A stretch of DNA of 64,000 bases from Nitriliruptor sp040882055 (GTDB lineage Bacteria; Actinomycetota; Nitriliruptoria; Nitriliruptorales; Nitriliruptoraceae). Location of the stretch: NCBI GenBank assembly GCA_040882055.1, contig JBBECA010000080.1:1-64000 (forward strand), read 5' to 3'. Below are positions 42,386 to 50,598 of this stretch, piece after piece. How positions within the stretch are numbered: position 1 is the first letter of the stretch; every line of letters begins with the position of its first letter. The position numbers were made by a program, and so were the translations under genes. The notes beneath the pieces were generated by a model, which did not search any database, was not told the origin of the DNA, and saw only the letters and a program-made list of their open reading frames with translations.

Positions 42386-43372
42386 ATGGCTGAACTGCTC
42401 GTTCTGATCGACCACAGCGATGGCGCGCCCCGCAAGGTCTCGCTCCAGATGCTGAACGCTGCCACGCAGGTGGCCAGCGCCTCCGGCGACACCGTCGCCG
42501 CGGTCTGGCTCGGCGAGGGAGGCGCGGACGCCGCGGCCACCCTCGGTGCGCACGGCGCTGCCAAGCTCTACACCTGGGACTCGGCCGACGCGCAGGGCTA
42601 CGTCACCCTGCCGCAGGTCGAGGCGCTCCAGCAGGTCTTCGAGACCTCCGGCGCCGACGTCCTGTTCTTCTCGTCCTCGAACCACATCAAGGACGTCGCC
42701 GCACGCCTGGCGATCCGTATCGACGGTGGTGTCATCACCGACGCGACGGGTGTCGAGGTCGAGGGCGGCAAGGTGTCGGCGACCAAGGAGGTCTTCGGCG
42801 GTGACCTGATCACCCGTTGCACCTTCGCTGACGGCAAGAAGCAGCTCGTCGGCATCTCGTCCAACGCCTACCCGGTCGAGGAGACCGGCGGCGGTGCGGC
42901 CGAGGTGGTCAGCGTCGACGTGTCGCTCTCCGAGGCCGCGCAGGTCTCGAAGGTCACCTCCGTCGAGAAGCAGGGCGGCGGCGACCGGCCCGACATCGGT
43001 GAGGCCGCGATCGTGGTCTCCGGTGGCCGCGGCCTCGGCAACGAGGAGGGCTTCCAGCTCATCGAGCAGCTCGCCGACGTGCTCGGCGCCGGCGTCGGCG
43101 CCTCGCGTGCTGCCACCGACGCTGGGTGGTACCCGCACCGCTTCCAGATCGGTCAGACCGGCCGCACGGTGTCCCCGACGCTCTACATCGGGTCCGGCAT
43201 CTCCGGTGCCATCCAGCACCGTGCCGGGATGCAGACCGCGCAGAACATCGTCGCGATCAACAAGGACGCCGAGGCACCGATCTTCCAGATCGCCGACTTC
43301 GGCGTGGTGGGCGACCTCTACGACGTCGTCCCGAAGCTGATCGAGGAGCTCGAGTCGCGCAAGAACGGCTGA
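42386..43372 (+). CDS. etfA: Electron transfer flavoprotein alpha subunit
   Basis: A 328-residue ETF alpha subunit (FixB). The FAD-binding C-terminal domain is clear: AAIVVSGGRGLGNEEGF, then GASRAATDAGWYPHRFQIGQ, TLYIGSGISGAIQHRAGM and IVAINKDAEAPIFQIADFG. The N-terminal domain begins ELLVLIDHSDG. It pairs with EtfB. ATG 42386 follows GGGAGGA at good spacing. A 19-bp hairpin directly after the stop ends the operon. Confidence 0.95.
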   Translation: MAELLVLIDHSDGAPRKVSLQMLNAATQVASASGDTVAAVWLGEGGADAAATLGAHGAAKLYTWDSADAQGYVTLPQVEALQQVFETSGADVLFFSSSNHIKDVAARLAIRIDGGVITDATGVEVEGGKVSATKEVFGGDLITRCTFADGKKQLVGISSNAYPVEETGGGAAEVVSVDVSLSEAAQVSKVTSVEKQGGGDRPDIGEAAIVVSGGRGLGNEEGFQLIEQLADVLGAGVGASRAATDAGWYPHRFQIGQTGRTVSPTLYIGSGISGAIQHRAGMQTAQNIVAINKDAEAPIFQIADFGVVGDLYDVVPKLIEELESRKNG

Positions 43373-43383
43373 GCTCCACCCGT

Positions 43384-43424
43384 ACGCGACGAGGCCCCGG
43401 CGGATCGCCGGGGCCTCGTCGCGT
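43384..43424 (+). terminator. Very strong hairpin terminator of etfBA
   Basis: Arms 43384-43402 and 43406-43424 pair over 19 bp with a 3-base GAT loop, 11 bases after the etfA stop. No T-run. This is the strongest hairpin in the window. Confidence 0.9.
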
Positions 43425-43620
43425 GCCCGGCAGCACCGCGAGCCGGTGCTACTGGTCCTGGTCGTCCTTGCCCGTCCCGCCGCTGACGGCACCCTTCACG
43501 CTGTCCTTGACGTCGCCGAGCTTCAGCGGCCGGGTCCGGTGGTGGCTGCTCGTACACTTCCCGCCCGGGGGCCTGACCGGAGCGACGGGCAGCGCCACAC
43601 GCCGACGCTCTGGAGGGACC

Positions 43621-45024
43621 GTGGTCGCGCCTTGGGACCGACGTACCGCTGCTGAACAGTCACGCCTCGAGGCGGCGACGCTCGCGAGGTGGTTGCCGGC
43701 GGTCGTGACGGCTGCGCCGTTCCACGCCGCCCGGACGGGTGCGATCGACGACCGGTTGCTGACCGACCGGCGGGGACTGCAGCGCCTGGTCCCCGCGCGG
43801 GAACGCGACCTGCTGGCCGACGGCGCGGCCGGTGCGACGGCCGTGTTGCGCCCGACCGAGGAGCAGGTCAAGGCGAGCGCCGACGACCGCGTCATCACCG
43901 GCATCGCGCGGGCGATCCGACGTGACGCCGAGCACGGGAAACGCGACGCGATCGTCCACGAGTACCGCCCCCTCCAGCTGCACCGCGGCGGGGTCGACGG
44001 TGAGCTGCTGATCGCCTCGACACGGTCCGACCTCGACCGTTCCCACCGCACCGGTGCCCGGGCCGCGTCGGTCCTCGGTCTGGGCGAGGACGACGTGATC
44101 GTCTCGGCCGTGGCCGCGGGGCCGACGTTGGCCCACCTCGGCACGGTGCACCTCGCCACCGGCGCAGGTCTCACGGCGCTGCACGCGCGGGGCGCCGGTG
44201 CCGATCTCGCGGCGGTGGCCAAGGCGACGACCGACCTGGCAGCCACCGTGCTCGTCGTGGCCACCGAGGAGGCGGTCGAGCTCGCCGACACGCTCCGACG
44301 GGCTCGGGCCAAGCTCCGTGACCTGCGCACCGTGGTGGCCTACGGCCCGCCGCTGACCGCCGAGGAGCGGGGTGCGATCCTCGAGGCGTTCACCGGCGCG
44401 GGCGCCAGCTCCGACCTCCGGGTCCGTGCCCTCTGGGCTCCGGACGTCGGCCGGGCGCCGTGGGCGGAGTGCGCGGAGGGCGGCGGTGGTCTGCACACCT
44501 ACCCCGATCTCGAGGTCCTCGAGGTGCTCGATCCGCTCACCGGCCGGGTCACCGACGGTGACGGCGACCTGACGGTGACCAGCCTCGGGTGGCACGGCAC
44601 CGCGCACGTCCGGTTCCAGACCGGCACGTGGGTCGATCCCCTCGCCACCGACCCGTGTCCCGGGTGCAGCCGTACCGTGCCGCGCATCACCGGCGACGTC
44701 GCGCCGCACGCCTGGGAGCTAACGGTCGACCTCGACGGCGGCGAACGGGGCACCATCGATCTCCGGGGGATCGCGGCGGTCGTGGCCGGGCTCGACGGCA
44801 TCGAGGCCTGGCGCGCGGAGCTCCGCGGACCCGACGAGCGTGTGCCTCGCGACCGGCTCCTGATCGAGCTCGCCGGAGGCGCGGATCCTGGCGAGGCGGC
44901 TGGCCTCGAACGTCGCTTCGAGGCCGCCACCGGCCTGGTCCCCGAGCTCACCGTCGGCGTGCATCCCGACGAGGTGGCCCGCAGCATCGACGAGGTCGGT
45001 GGGGTGCTCGCGGACCGGCGCTGA
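43621..45024 (+). CDS. Degenerate adenylate-forming (phenylacetate-CoA ligase-like) protein
   Basis: A 467-residue protein that resembles PaaK-type AMP-binding ligases mainly in its second half: LTVTSLGWHGTAHVRFQTG aligns with the block that normally reads GELVVTTL-RYRTGD, and DPCPGCSRTVPRI with the CxxCGRTxPRI block. The N-terminal half has the right helical layout, but the phosphate loop normally rich in Ser/Thr/Gly is only ASTRSDLDRSHRTG, and a C-terminal catalytic Lys is not evident. Activity is therefore doubtful. GTG 43621 follows GGAGGGACC. A short-leader promoter around TACACT (43553-43558) is possible. It converges with the MFS gene. Confidence 0.6.
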   Translation: MVAPWDRRTAAEQSRLEAATLARWLPAVVTAAPFHAARTGAIDDRLLTDRRGLQRLVPARERDLLADGAAGATAVLRPTEEQVKASADDRVITGIARAIRRDAEHGKRDAIVHEYRPLQLHRGGVDGELLIASTRSDLDRSHRTGARAASVLGLGEDDVIVSAVAAGPTLAHLGTVHLATGAGLTALHARGAGADLAAVAKATTDLAATVLVVATEEAVELADTLRRARAKLRDLRTVVAYGPPLTAEERGAILEAFTGAGASSDLRVRALWAPDVGRAPWAECAEGGGGLHTYPDLEVLEVLDPLTGRVTDGDGDLTVTSLGWHGTAHVRFQTGTWVDPLATDPCPGCSRTVPRITGDVAPHAWELTVDLDGGERGTIDLRGIAAVVAGLDGIEAWRAELRGPDERVPRDRLLIELAGGADPGEAAGLERRFEAATGLVPELTVGVHPDEVARSIDEVGGVLADRR

Positions 45025-45031
45025 CCCGCGT

Positions 45032-46261
45032 TCAGGCGGTAGGCGCGTCCACGACCCCGGGCCGGGCCGCCACCAGCCCGCACAGCAGCTGGGGGACCAG
45101 CAGCCCGAGCACGACCAGCAACGGCACCTGCCACTCGCCCGTGGCGGCGTGCAGCAGGCCGATGAGGACCGGGCCGCTGGCGGCGAGCAGGTACCCGACG
45201 CCCTGGCCGAGCGAGGACAGCGCTGCCGTGCCGTCGGTGGTCGTGGCGCGCAGACCGATGAGGGTGAGCGCGAGCGGGAACGCGCCCATCCCGATCCCGA
45301 TCAGGACCGCCCAGATCCACGGCAACGCGGTCGGTGCCAGGAGCAGGCCGCTGAAGCCGGCGAGCGCCGACATCGCGAGGAGGACCACCAACGGTCGTTG
45401 GTCGGCGCGGCGGCCCGCGAGCACCGGGATCACCAGCGATACGGGCGCCCCGACGAGCATCAGCACGGCGAGCAGCGATCCTGCCGTCGCCGGTGAGACG
45501 CCCGCGTCGCGGTAGATCGTGGGCAGCCAACCCATGACCACGTAGGCGGTCAGGCTCTGCGTCCCGAAGTAGCCCGCCAGCGCCCAGGCGCGCGGTTGGC
45601 GACGGACCCGCTCGCCGATCCGGTGATCGAAGTCCGGGGCCACCGGGGTGTCGCTCCCCGGTGGGCGGACCCGGCTCTCGCGCAGCCACCACCACGGTGC
45701 AGCGGCGAGCAACGCCGGCACCGCCCACACGGCGAGCCCGACCCGCCAGCCGCCGAGTGCATCGGCCACGGGGACGGTGAGCCCCGCGGCAGCGGCGGTG
45801 CCGGTGGCCAGGGCGACCGCGTACCAACCCGTGGCATCGCCGACCCGCCCGGGGAACCACCGCTTGACCACCACGGGGAGCAGCGCGTTGCCGAGCCCCA
45901 TCGCGAGGAGCGCCGCAGCCGACCACGCCACGATCGCCGCCCCCGACGGGCTCGTCGCCCGCCCGCCGAGCGCGACCGCCGTGACGAGCATCGCGGCGAG
46001 CAGGGTCTGAGCGGTCCCGAAGCGCCGGCCGAGCCGGGCGCCGGTCAGCGCGGCGAGCCCGAAACAGACGGGCGGCAAGCTGGTCAGGATCCCCGCCAGC
46101 GCCGCGCTGGTCCCCGTGCCCGCACGGACCTCGGGCAGGACCGCTCCGAGGCTCGTGACCGCCGGCCGCAGGTTGGCAGCGGTCAGGACGAGCGCGACCA
46201 CGGCCAACAACGTCAGCCGCCGGCTCCGATCGGTCGGACCCTCGCGCTCGACCGCCGTCAC
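45032..46261 (-). CDS. Major facilitator transporter, CynX/NimT type
   Basis: A 409-residue protein with about twelve membrane helices. TAANLRPAVTSLGAVLPEVR near the N-terminus is the hallmark of the CynX/NimT subfamily (cyanate, 2-nitroimidazole), followed by GARLGRRFG in the first cytoplasmic loop. It imports or exports a small organic solute by proton exchange; the substrate is not known. It starts on GTG overlapping the ybaK stop and is the last gene of a three-gene minus-strand operon. Confidence 0.86.
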   Translation of the reverse strand: MTAVEREGPTDRSRRLTLLAVVALVLTAANLRPAVTSLGAVLPEVRAGTGTSAALAGILTSLPPVCFGLAALTGARLGRRFGTAQTLLAAMLVTAVALGGRATSPSGAAIVAWSAAALLAMGLGNALLPVVVKRWFPGRVGDATGWYAVALATGTAAAAGLTVPVADALGGWRVGLAVWAVPALLAAAPWWWLRESRVRPPGSDTPVAPDFDHRIGERVRRQPRAWALAGYFGTQSLTAYVVMGWLPTIYRDAGVSPATAGSLLAVLMLVGAPVSLVIPVLAGRRADQRPLVVLLAMSALAGFSGLLLAPTALPWIWAVLIGIGMGAFPLALTLIGLRATTTDGTAALSSLGQGVGYLLAASGPVLIGLLHAATGEWQVPLLVVLGLLVPQLLCGLVAARPGVVDAPTA

Positions 46262-46961
46262 GACGCCACGCGGGCCGCGATCCCGCCGGTGACCTTGACC
46301 AGCTGTGCCGGTGCGATCGGGAAGACCGTCGAGGGCGTCCCAGCAGCCGCCCAGACCTCGTCGATGGCGAGGAGATCCTGGTCGCAGACCACCGCGAGGT
46401 CGTCGCGGTGGCCGAGCGGCGGGGTCCCGCCGATCGCGTACCCGGTGACGGCGCGCACCTCGTCGGCGTCCGCCTTGCGCACCGACGTCGCGCCCAGCAC
46501 GACCGCCAGCGCGTGCTCGTCGACGCGGTTGGCGCCCGAGGTCAGCACCAGCACCGGACGCTCCTCACCCGCGTACGTGGCGTCTCCTCCGCGCCCCGCG
46601 TACGTGGCGTCTCCTCCGCGCCCCGCGTACGTGGCGNNNNNNNNNNNNNNNNNNNNNNNNNNNNNNNNNNNNNNNNNNNNNNNNNNNNNNNNNNNNNNNN
46701 NNNNNNNNNNNNNNNNNNNNNNNNNNNNNNNNNNNNGTCTCCTCCGCGCCCCGCGTACGTGGCGTCTCCTCCGCGCCCCGCGTACGTGGCGACGAACACC
46801 AGCGACTTGACGATGGCGGCGACGTCGCAGCCGATCGCCGCCGCCGCGTCCGCGGCCGTCCGCGTGCCGGCGGGGAACTCCTGCACCTGCGGGTCGAGAC
46901 CGGCGGCGCGGGCTCGCTCGACGAACCGGCCTGTCGCTCCGGAGCTCGCCTCGGCGCTCAC
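46258..46961 (-). CDS. ybaK: YbaK/EbsC-family aminoacyl-tRNA deacylase with repeat insertion
   Basis: A YbaK/ProX-type editing protein, which removes wrongly attached amino acids from tRNA(Pro). The two halves are visible: GLDPQVQEFPAGTRTAADA, IGCDVAAIVKSLVFV with the conserved Lys, then RPVLVLTSGANRVDEHAL, ADADEVRAVTGYAIGGTPPLGH and AGTPSTVFPIAPAQL. Between SLVFV and RPVLVL, where relatives have a short hairpin, lies a 27-bp tandem repeat encoding ATYAGRGGD units, interrupted by a 100-N gap. The frame agrees on both sides if the 55-bp overlap is merged. Start GTG 46961 and stop 46258 both overlap neighbours. Length is undefined until the repeat is resolved. Confidence 0.82.
46573..46791. repeat. 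27-bp in-frame minisatellite with scaffold gap
   Basis: The unit contains GTACGTGGCGTCTCCTCCGC; its GTAC occurs at 46573, 46600 and 46627 left of the gap and at 46755 and 46782 right of it, each exactly 27 bases apart. The gap (46637-46736) is 100 Ns, and the 55 bases on either side (46582-46636 and 46737-46791) are identical. The unit encodes nine residues in the ybaK frame. True copy number is unknown, at least three partial copies. Confidence 0.92.
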
Positions 46962-47347
46962 GCGGTCACCTCGCCCGTCAGGGAGCCGCTCCCCGGCAGC
47001 AGCTCGACGGTGACCGACAGCCGTGCACCGGCCGGGGGCGCGGGCCGGATCCGTACCTCGCCGTTGGAGAAGTCGCGATCACCCCGGCCGACACTGTCCC
47101 AGACCTCGGCCACCCGGCCGTCGATGGCGATGGTCCAGGCCCCGGGAGGTGGCACACGGCGGGGGAGCGGGCGTTCGGCCCCGGCGTCGACCCGGGCGAA
47201 GCGCAGATCCGCGAAATCGGGCCACACCTCGAGGCTCAACAGGGTGAGGCGGTGACCGGCGACGGTCCCGAGGTCCGCCAGGAGCGGGACCACCCGGACG
47301 GGTCGGGCATCCGACGGCACGTCGGGTGGTAGGTGGGGGGCGGTCAC
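46958..47347 (-). CDS. Small protein of unknown function, beta-rich
   Basis: A 129-residue protein of alternating hydrophobic residues suggesting beta-sheet: LTLLSLEVWPDFADLRFARVD, then PPPGAWTIAIDGRVAEVWDSV and RLSVTVELLPG. I do not recognise a family. It starts on GTG 47347 and its stop overlaps the ybaK start by four bases, so it is the first gene of the operon with ybaK and the MFS transporter. It is divergent from the cysteine desulfurase gene with about 50 bases between starts. Confidence 0.6.
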   Translation of the reverse strand: MTAPHLPPDVPSDARPVRVVPLLADLGTVAGHRLTLLSLEVWPDFADLRFARVDAGAERPLPRRVPPPGAWTIAIDGRVAEVWDSVGRGDRDFSNGEVRIRPAPPAGARLSVTVELLPGSGSLTGEVTA

Positions 47348-47397
47348 GGGAGGGCCTCACGCCGGCAGCGGTGGAGGCTGACGCTACCGTCGTCGCC

Positions 47398-48576
47398 GTG
47401 CCGACCGATCTCGACCACGCCGCCAGCACGCCGCCGCGCCCCGAAGCGCGTGCGGCGCTCTCGCGCTGGCTCGAGGCGGCGAACGCGTCCTCGCCGCACG
47501 CGGCCGGACAGGCCGCACGTGCGGTCGTCGAGGACGCGCGCGAGCGCGTGGCCGCGGCGCTCAGCACCAGCCCGCACGACGTGGTGTTCACCTCCGGTGG
47601 CACGGAGGCCGACAACCTGGCCATCAAGGGCGTGGTGTGGGCGGCGGCTCGCCGGCACGGTGGCGCCTCGAACCTGGGTCGATCCGGCGGTGTCCCGCAC
47701 CTCGTGACCACCGCTGTGGAGCACCCGGCCGTGCTGGCGCCCGCTCGGTGGCTCGCCGACCGGGGTGAGGTGGACCTCGACGTCGTCCCGCCGCGCGGCG
47801 ACGGTTCGGTCGACGTCGACCGGGTGCTCGCGGTGGTCCGCGACGACACGGCGCTGGTCAGCGTCATGGCGGCGAACAACGAGCTCGGAGCCATCGACGA
47901 CGTCCCTGCGTTGGCGGCGGAGCTCCGGCGGCGAGCCGTGCCGCTCCACACCGATGCCGTGCAGGCCGTGGCCACCCTGGACGTCGACGTCGCCGCGTGG
48001 GGGATCGATGCGCTCGCGATCTCGGCCCACAAGTTCGGTGGTCCGCAGGGGGTCGGTGTGGCGGTGCTCCGCCGCGGTCTGCCCGTCGAGCCGCTCAGCC
48101 ACGGGGGCGGCCAGGATCGCGGCGTGCGGTCGGGGACGTTCGCGACGGGGCTGATCGCGGCCTGCGCGGCAGGGCTCGAGGCGGCGGTCGCGGACCGGCA
48201 CCAGCTCCGGGAGCGTCTGCGTCGCCTGAGCGACCGGCTCGCCACCGGGCTGCTCGGGCTCGACGGCGTCCGTCGGAACGGGCCGTCGGATCCGGACCGC
48301 CGGTTGGCCTCCCACGTGCACGTCTCGTTCGACGACGTCGATCCGGTCGGGCTGGCGTTGGCCCTCGATCGCGCCGGCGTCCACGCGTCGGCGGGATCCG
48401 CCTGCGGGTCGGGCGCGGCGACCGCGTCACCGGTGCTCGAGGCGTGCGGCGTGGTCGGGACACCGCTCCGCCTCTCGCTCGGCTGGCCGTCGACCGAGGA
48501 GGACGTCGACCGGGCGCTCGAGGTGCTGACCGACGTGGTCCCCAGGCTGCGCTCGGGCGCGGCGGTGGTCGGCTGA
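47398..48576 (+). CDS. Cysteine desulfurase (NifS/IscS family)
   Basis: A 392-residue PLP enzyme that removes sulfur from cysteine as a persulfide. DLDHAASTPPRP opens the chain; FTSGGTEADNLAIKG, HTDAVQAVATLDVD and the PLP Lys in ISAHKFGGPQGVG are intact, and the active-site loop SAGSACGSG carries the persulfide Cys. It directly precedes mnmA (one-base overlap), so its likely job is to supply sulfur for tRNA 2-thiolation; Rv3025c and Rv3024c in M. tuberculosis are paired the same way. GTG 47398 is used; GTG 47371 is an alternative. A TACCGT at 47385-47390 could make the transcript nearly leaderless. Confidence 0.91.
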   Translation: MPTDLDHAASTPPRPEARAALSRWLEAANASSPHAAGQAARAVVEDARERVAAALSTSPHDVVFTSGGTEADNLAIKGVVWAAARRHGGASNLGRSGGVPHLVTTAVEHPAVLAPARWLADRGEVDLDVVPPRGDGSVDVDRVLAVVRDDTALVSVMAANNELGAIDDVPALAAELRRRAVPLHTDAVQAVATLDVDVAAWGIDALAISAHKFGGPQGVGVAVLRRGLPVEPLSHGGGQDRGVRSGTFATGLIAACAAGLEAAVADRHQLRERLRRLSDRLATGLLGLDGVRRNGPSDPDRRLASHVHVSFDDVDPVGLALALDRAGVHASAGSACGSGAATASPVLEACGVVGTPLRLSLGWPSTEEDVDRALEVLTDVVPRLRSGAAVVG

Positions 48577-49718
48577 TGGCACAGGTGCTGGTGGCGATGT
48601 CCGGTGGCGTCGACAGCGCGGTCGCAGCGGCGCTGCTGGTCGAGGCCGGACACGAGGTGACCGGTGTCCACCTCAAGCTCGCCGACGTCCCGCTCGAACG
48701 CCAGGTACCGGGCCACGGTTGCTGCACGCTCGACGACAGCCAGGACGCGCGGCGCGCCGCGCAGGTGCTCGGCATCCCCTACTACGTGTGGGACCTCTCG
48801 GACGCCTTCCGGCGCGAGGTGCAGGACCCCTTCGCTGCCAGTTACGCGGCCGGGGTCACCCCGAACCCGTGCGTGACCTGCAACGAGCGCGTGAAGTACG
48901 CGGCGCTGCTCGACCGCGCGACGGCGCTCGGCTTCGACGCGCTCGCCACCGGGCACCACGCCCGGCTCCGACGCGCCGGGCACCCCGTCACCGAACCCGG
49001 ACCCGGCACCGAGCTGCACCGGGCTGCCGACCCGCGCAAGGACCAGTCCTACGTCCTCTACGTCGCGACGCCCGACCAGCTCGCACGCACCCTCCTCCCG
49101 ATCGGGGAGCTGACCAAGACGGAGGTCCGCCAGCGCGCTGCCGCGGCGGGGATCCGCGTCGCGGAGAAGCCGGACAGCTACGACGTCTGCTTCGTGCCGG
49201 ACGGCGACACGGCGGGGTACCTCGCCGGCGAGCTGCCCCCCACGCCGGGGCCGATCGTCGACCTCGACGGCGTCGAGGTCGGCCAGCACGACGGGGTGTG
49301 GCGCTACACCGTGGGCCAGCGGCGGGGTCTCGGGTTGACCGTCGACCCGCACGTGCGTCGGTTCGTGGTCGATGTCGATGCCCCGTCCCGCACCGTGGTG
49401 GTCGGGCCTCGCGATGCGCTGGCCTGCCACTGGCTCGAGGTGACGACGCCCTCCTGGGCCGTGCTGGACCCACCGGGGGACGGCGCCCGGGTCCGCGTGC
49501 AGGTCCGCTCGCACGCGCCCGCGGTCCTCGCGACGCTGCGCGGCGCCGACGGCGGGTGGCGGGTCGAACTCGACGTCCCGCTGCACGGGGTCGCCCTCGG
49601 CCAGGCCGCCGTGCTGTTCGACCGCGAGGACCGGGTGTGCCTCGGAGGTGGTCGGATCACCCGGGCGGACCGACCGGCGGGGCTGCCGGTGGCGGCCCGG
49701 GGGAGCAGCGCACGGTGA
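48576..49718 (+). CDS. mnmA: tRNA-specific 2-thiouridylase MnmA
   Basis: A 380-residue PP-loop ATPase. VAMSGGVDSAVAAALL is the ATP-binding loop; TPNPCVTCNERVKY and YDVCFVPDG contain the two catalytic cysteines; GQRRGLGLTVDPH and a C-terminal beta-barrel complete the enzyme. It thiolates U34 of tRNAs for Lys, Glu and Gln in the cytoplasm, using sulfur from the desulfurase encoded just before. ATG 48576 overlaps the previous stop by one base. The stop overlaps the next gene (GTGA). Confidence 0.95.
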   Translation: MAQVLVAMSGGVDSAVAAALLVEAGHEVTGVHLKLADVPLERQVPGHGCCTLDDSQDARRAAQVLGIPYYVWDLSDAFRREVQDPFAASYAAGVTPNPCVTCNERVKYAALLDRATALGFDALATGHHARLRRAGHPVTEPGPGTELHRAADPRKDQSYVLYVATPDQLARTLLPIGELTKTEVRQRAAAAGIRVAEKPDSYDVCFVPDGDTAGYLAGELPPTPGPIVDLDGVEVGQHDGVWRYTVGQRRGLGLTVDPHVRRFVVDVDAPSRTVVVGPRDALACHWLEVTTPSWAVLDPPGDGARVRVQVRSHAPAVLATLRGADGGWRVELDVPLHGVALGQAAVLFDREDRVCLGGGRITRADRPAGLPVAARGSSAR

Positions 49719-50551
49719 CGCTCGACCGGACGACCCTCGGGCGGGTGCTGATCGTCATCGGCGCGCTCGGGGTGCTCGCGAGCATCCTGGCGACGGTGGT
49801 CGGGCTCCGGTTGCTCGGCACGCTCGACCGGTCGCTCACGGGCAGCGTCGGCGTCGCCGCCGAGGCGATCGACGCGCTCGGCGCGACCGTCGAGCTCGCC
49901 AGCGAGACGACCGCCCGCGTGTCGGTCATCCTCGACCGCACCGCCACCACCACACGTGACCTGTCCGGGGCGTTGGCGGACGCCGAGGAGGTGCTGCGGG
50001 CGACGGCCGACATCAGCGAGGACCAGATCGCCGGCAGCGTCGAGGCCATCGAGGACGCGCTCCCCGCGCTGGTGCAGGTCGCCGCGGTCATCGACCGGAC
50101 CCTCTCCGCCCTGAGCCTCGTGCCGTTCGGTCCCGACTACGACCCGGCCGAACCGTTCGATGCGTCGCTGCGCTCGGTCGGTGCGGAACTCGACGGGCTC
50201 CCCGAAGCGCTCCGCGAGCAGGCCGCGCTGATCCGGGACGGCAGCCGCGAGCTGCGCACCGCTCGGGTCGGCACGGCGGCCATCGCCGACGACCTCGACG
50301 CGCTCGGTACGACCCTCGAGCGGGCGACCGAGCTCACCGAGCGCTACGCGGCGACGGCAGCCGACGCCCGCGAGCTGGTGGGAGACGATCTCGACCTCGG
50401 CCGACAGCTCGACCTCGCGCGGGTGCTCGTGGTCGTCCTCGGGGTGATCTTCGCGGCCGGGCAGCTCGTTCCGCTCGGTGCGGGGCACCTCCTGCTACGT
50501 CCCGACGTGGCGGAGAAGCTGCTGACCGGAGGCGACCCGCCACAGGGGTGA
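49715..50551 (+). CDS. Two-helix membrane protein with coiled middle, unknown
   Basis: A 278-residue protein: an N-terminal helix (LGRVLIVIGALGVLASILAT), a long helical region of about 190 residues rich in Ala, Thr, Glu and Arg that looks like a coiled coil, and a C-terminal helix (LARVLVVVLGVIFAAGQLV). The topology resembles MCE-associated or chemotaxis-like helical ectodomains, but no family motif is seen. It is coupled to mnmA by overlap, which may reflect only operon packing. Convergent with the MFS gene. Confidence 0.62.
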   Translation: MTLDRTTLGRVLIVIGALGVLASILATVVGLRLLGTLDRSLTGSVGVAAEAIDALGATVELASETTARVSVILDRTATTTRDLSGALADAEEVLRATADISEDQIAGSVEAIEDALPALVQVAAVIDRTLSALSLVPFGPDYDPAEPFDASLRSVGAELDGLPEALREQAALIRDGSRELRTARVGTAAIADDLDALGTTLERATELTERYAATAADARELVGDDLDLGRQLDLARVLVVVLGVIFAAGQLVPLGAGHLLLRPDVAEKLLTGGDPPQG

Positions 50552-50598
50552 CCGGCGGAGGGTCGGACACGCCGGGCGGGTCGCCGTGACGACGCGGG

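Noticed and set aside
43449..43530. Minus-strand stretch reading LKLGDVKDSVKGAVSGGTG
   Set aside because: It looks like the tail of a small charged protein, but there is no ATG, GTG or TTG in frame nearby. It may be a remnant, but I cannot support a gene.
46573..46791. Tandem repeat as a CRISPR array
   Set aside because: Copies are directly adjacent with a 27-bp period and no spacers, lie inside a conserved gene and keep its frame.
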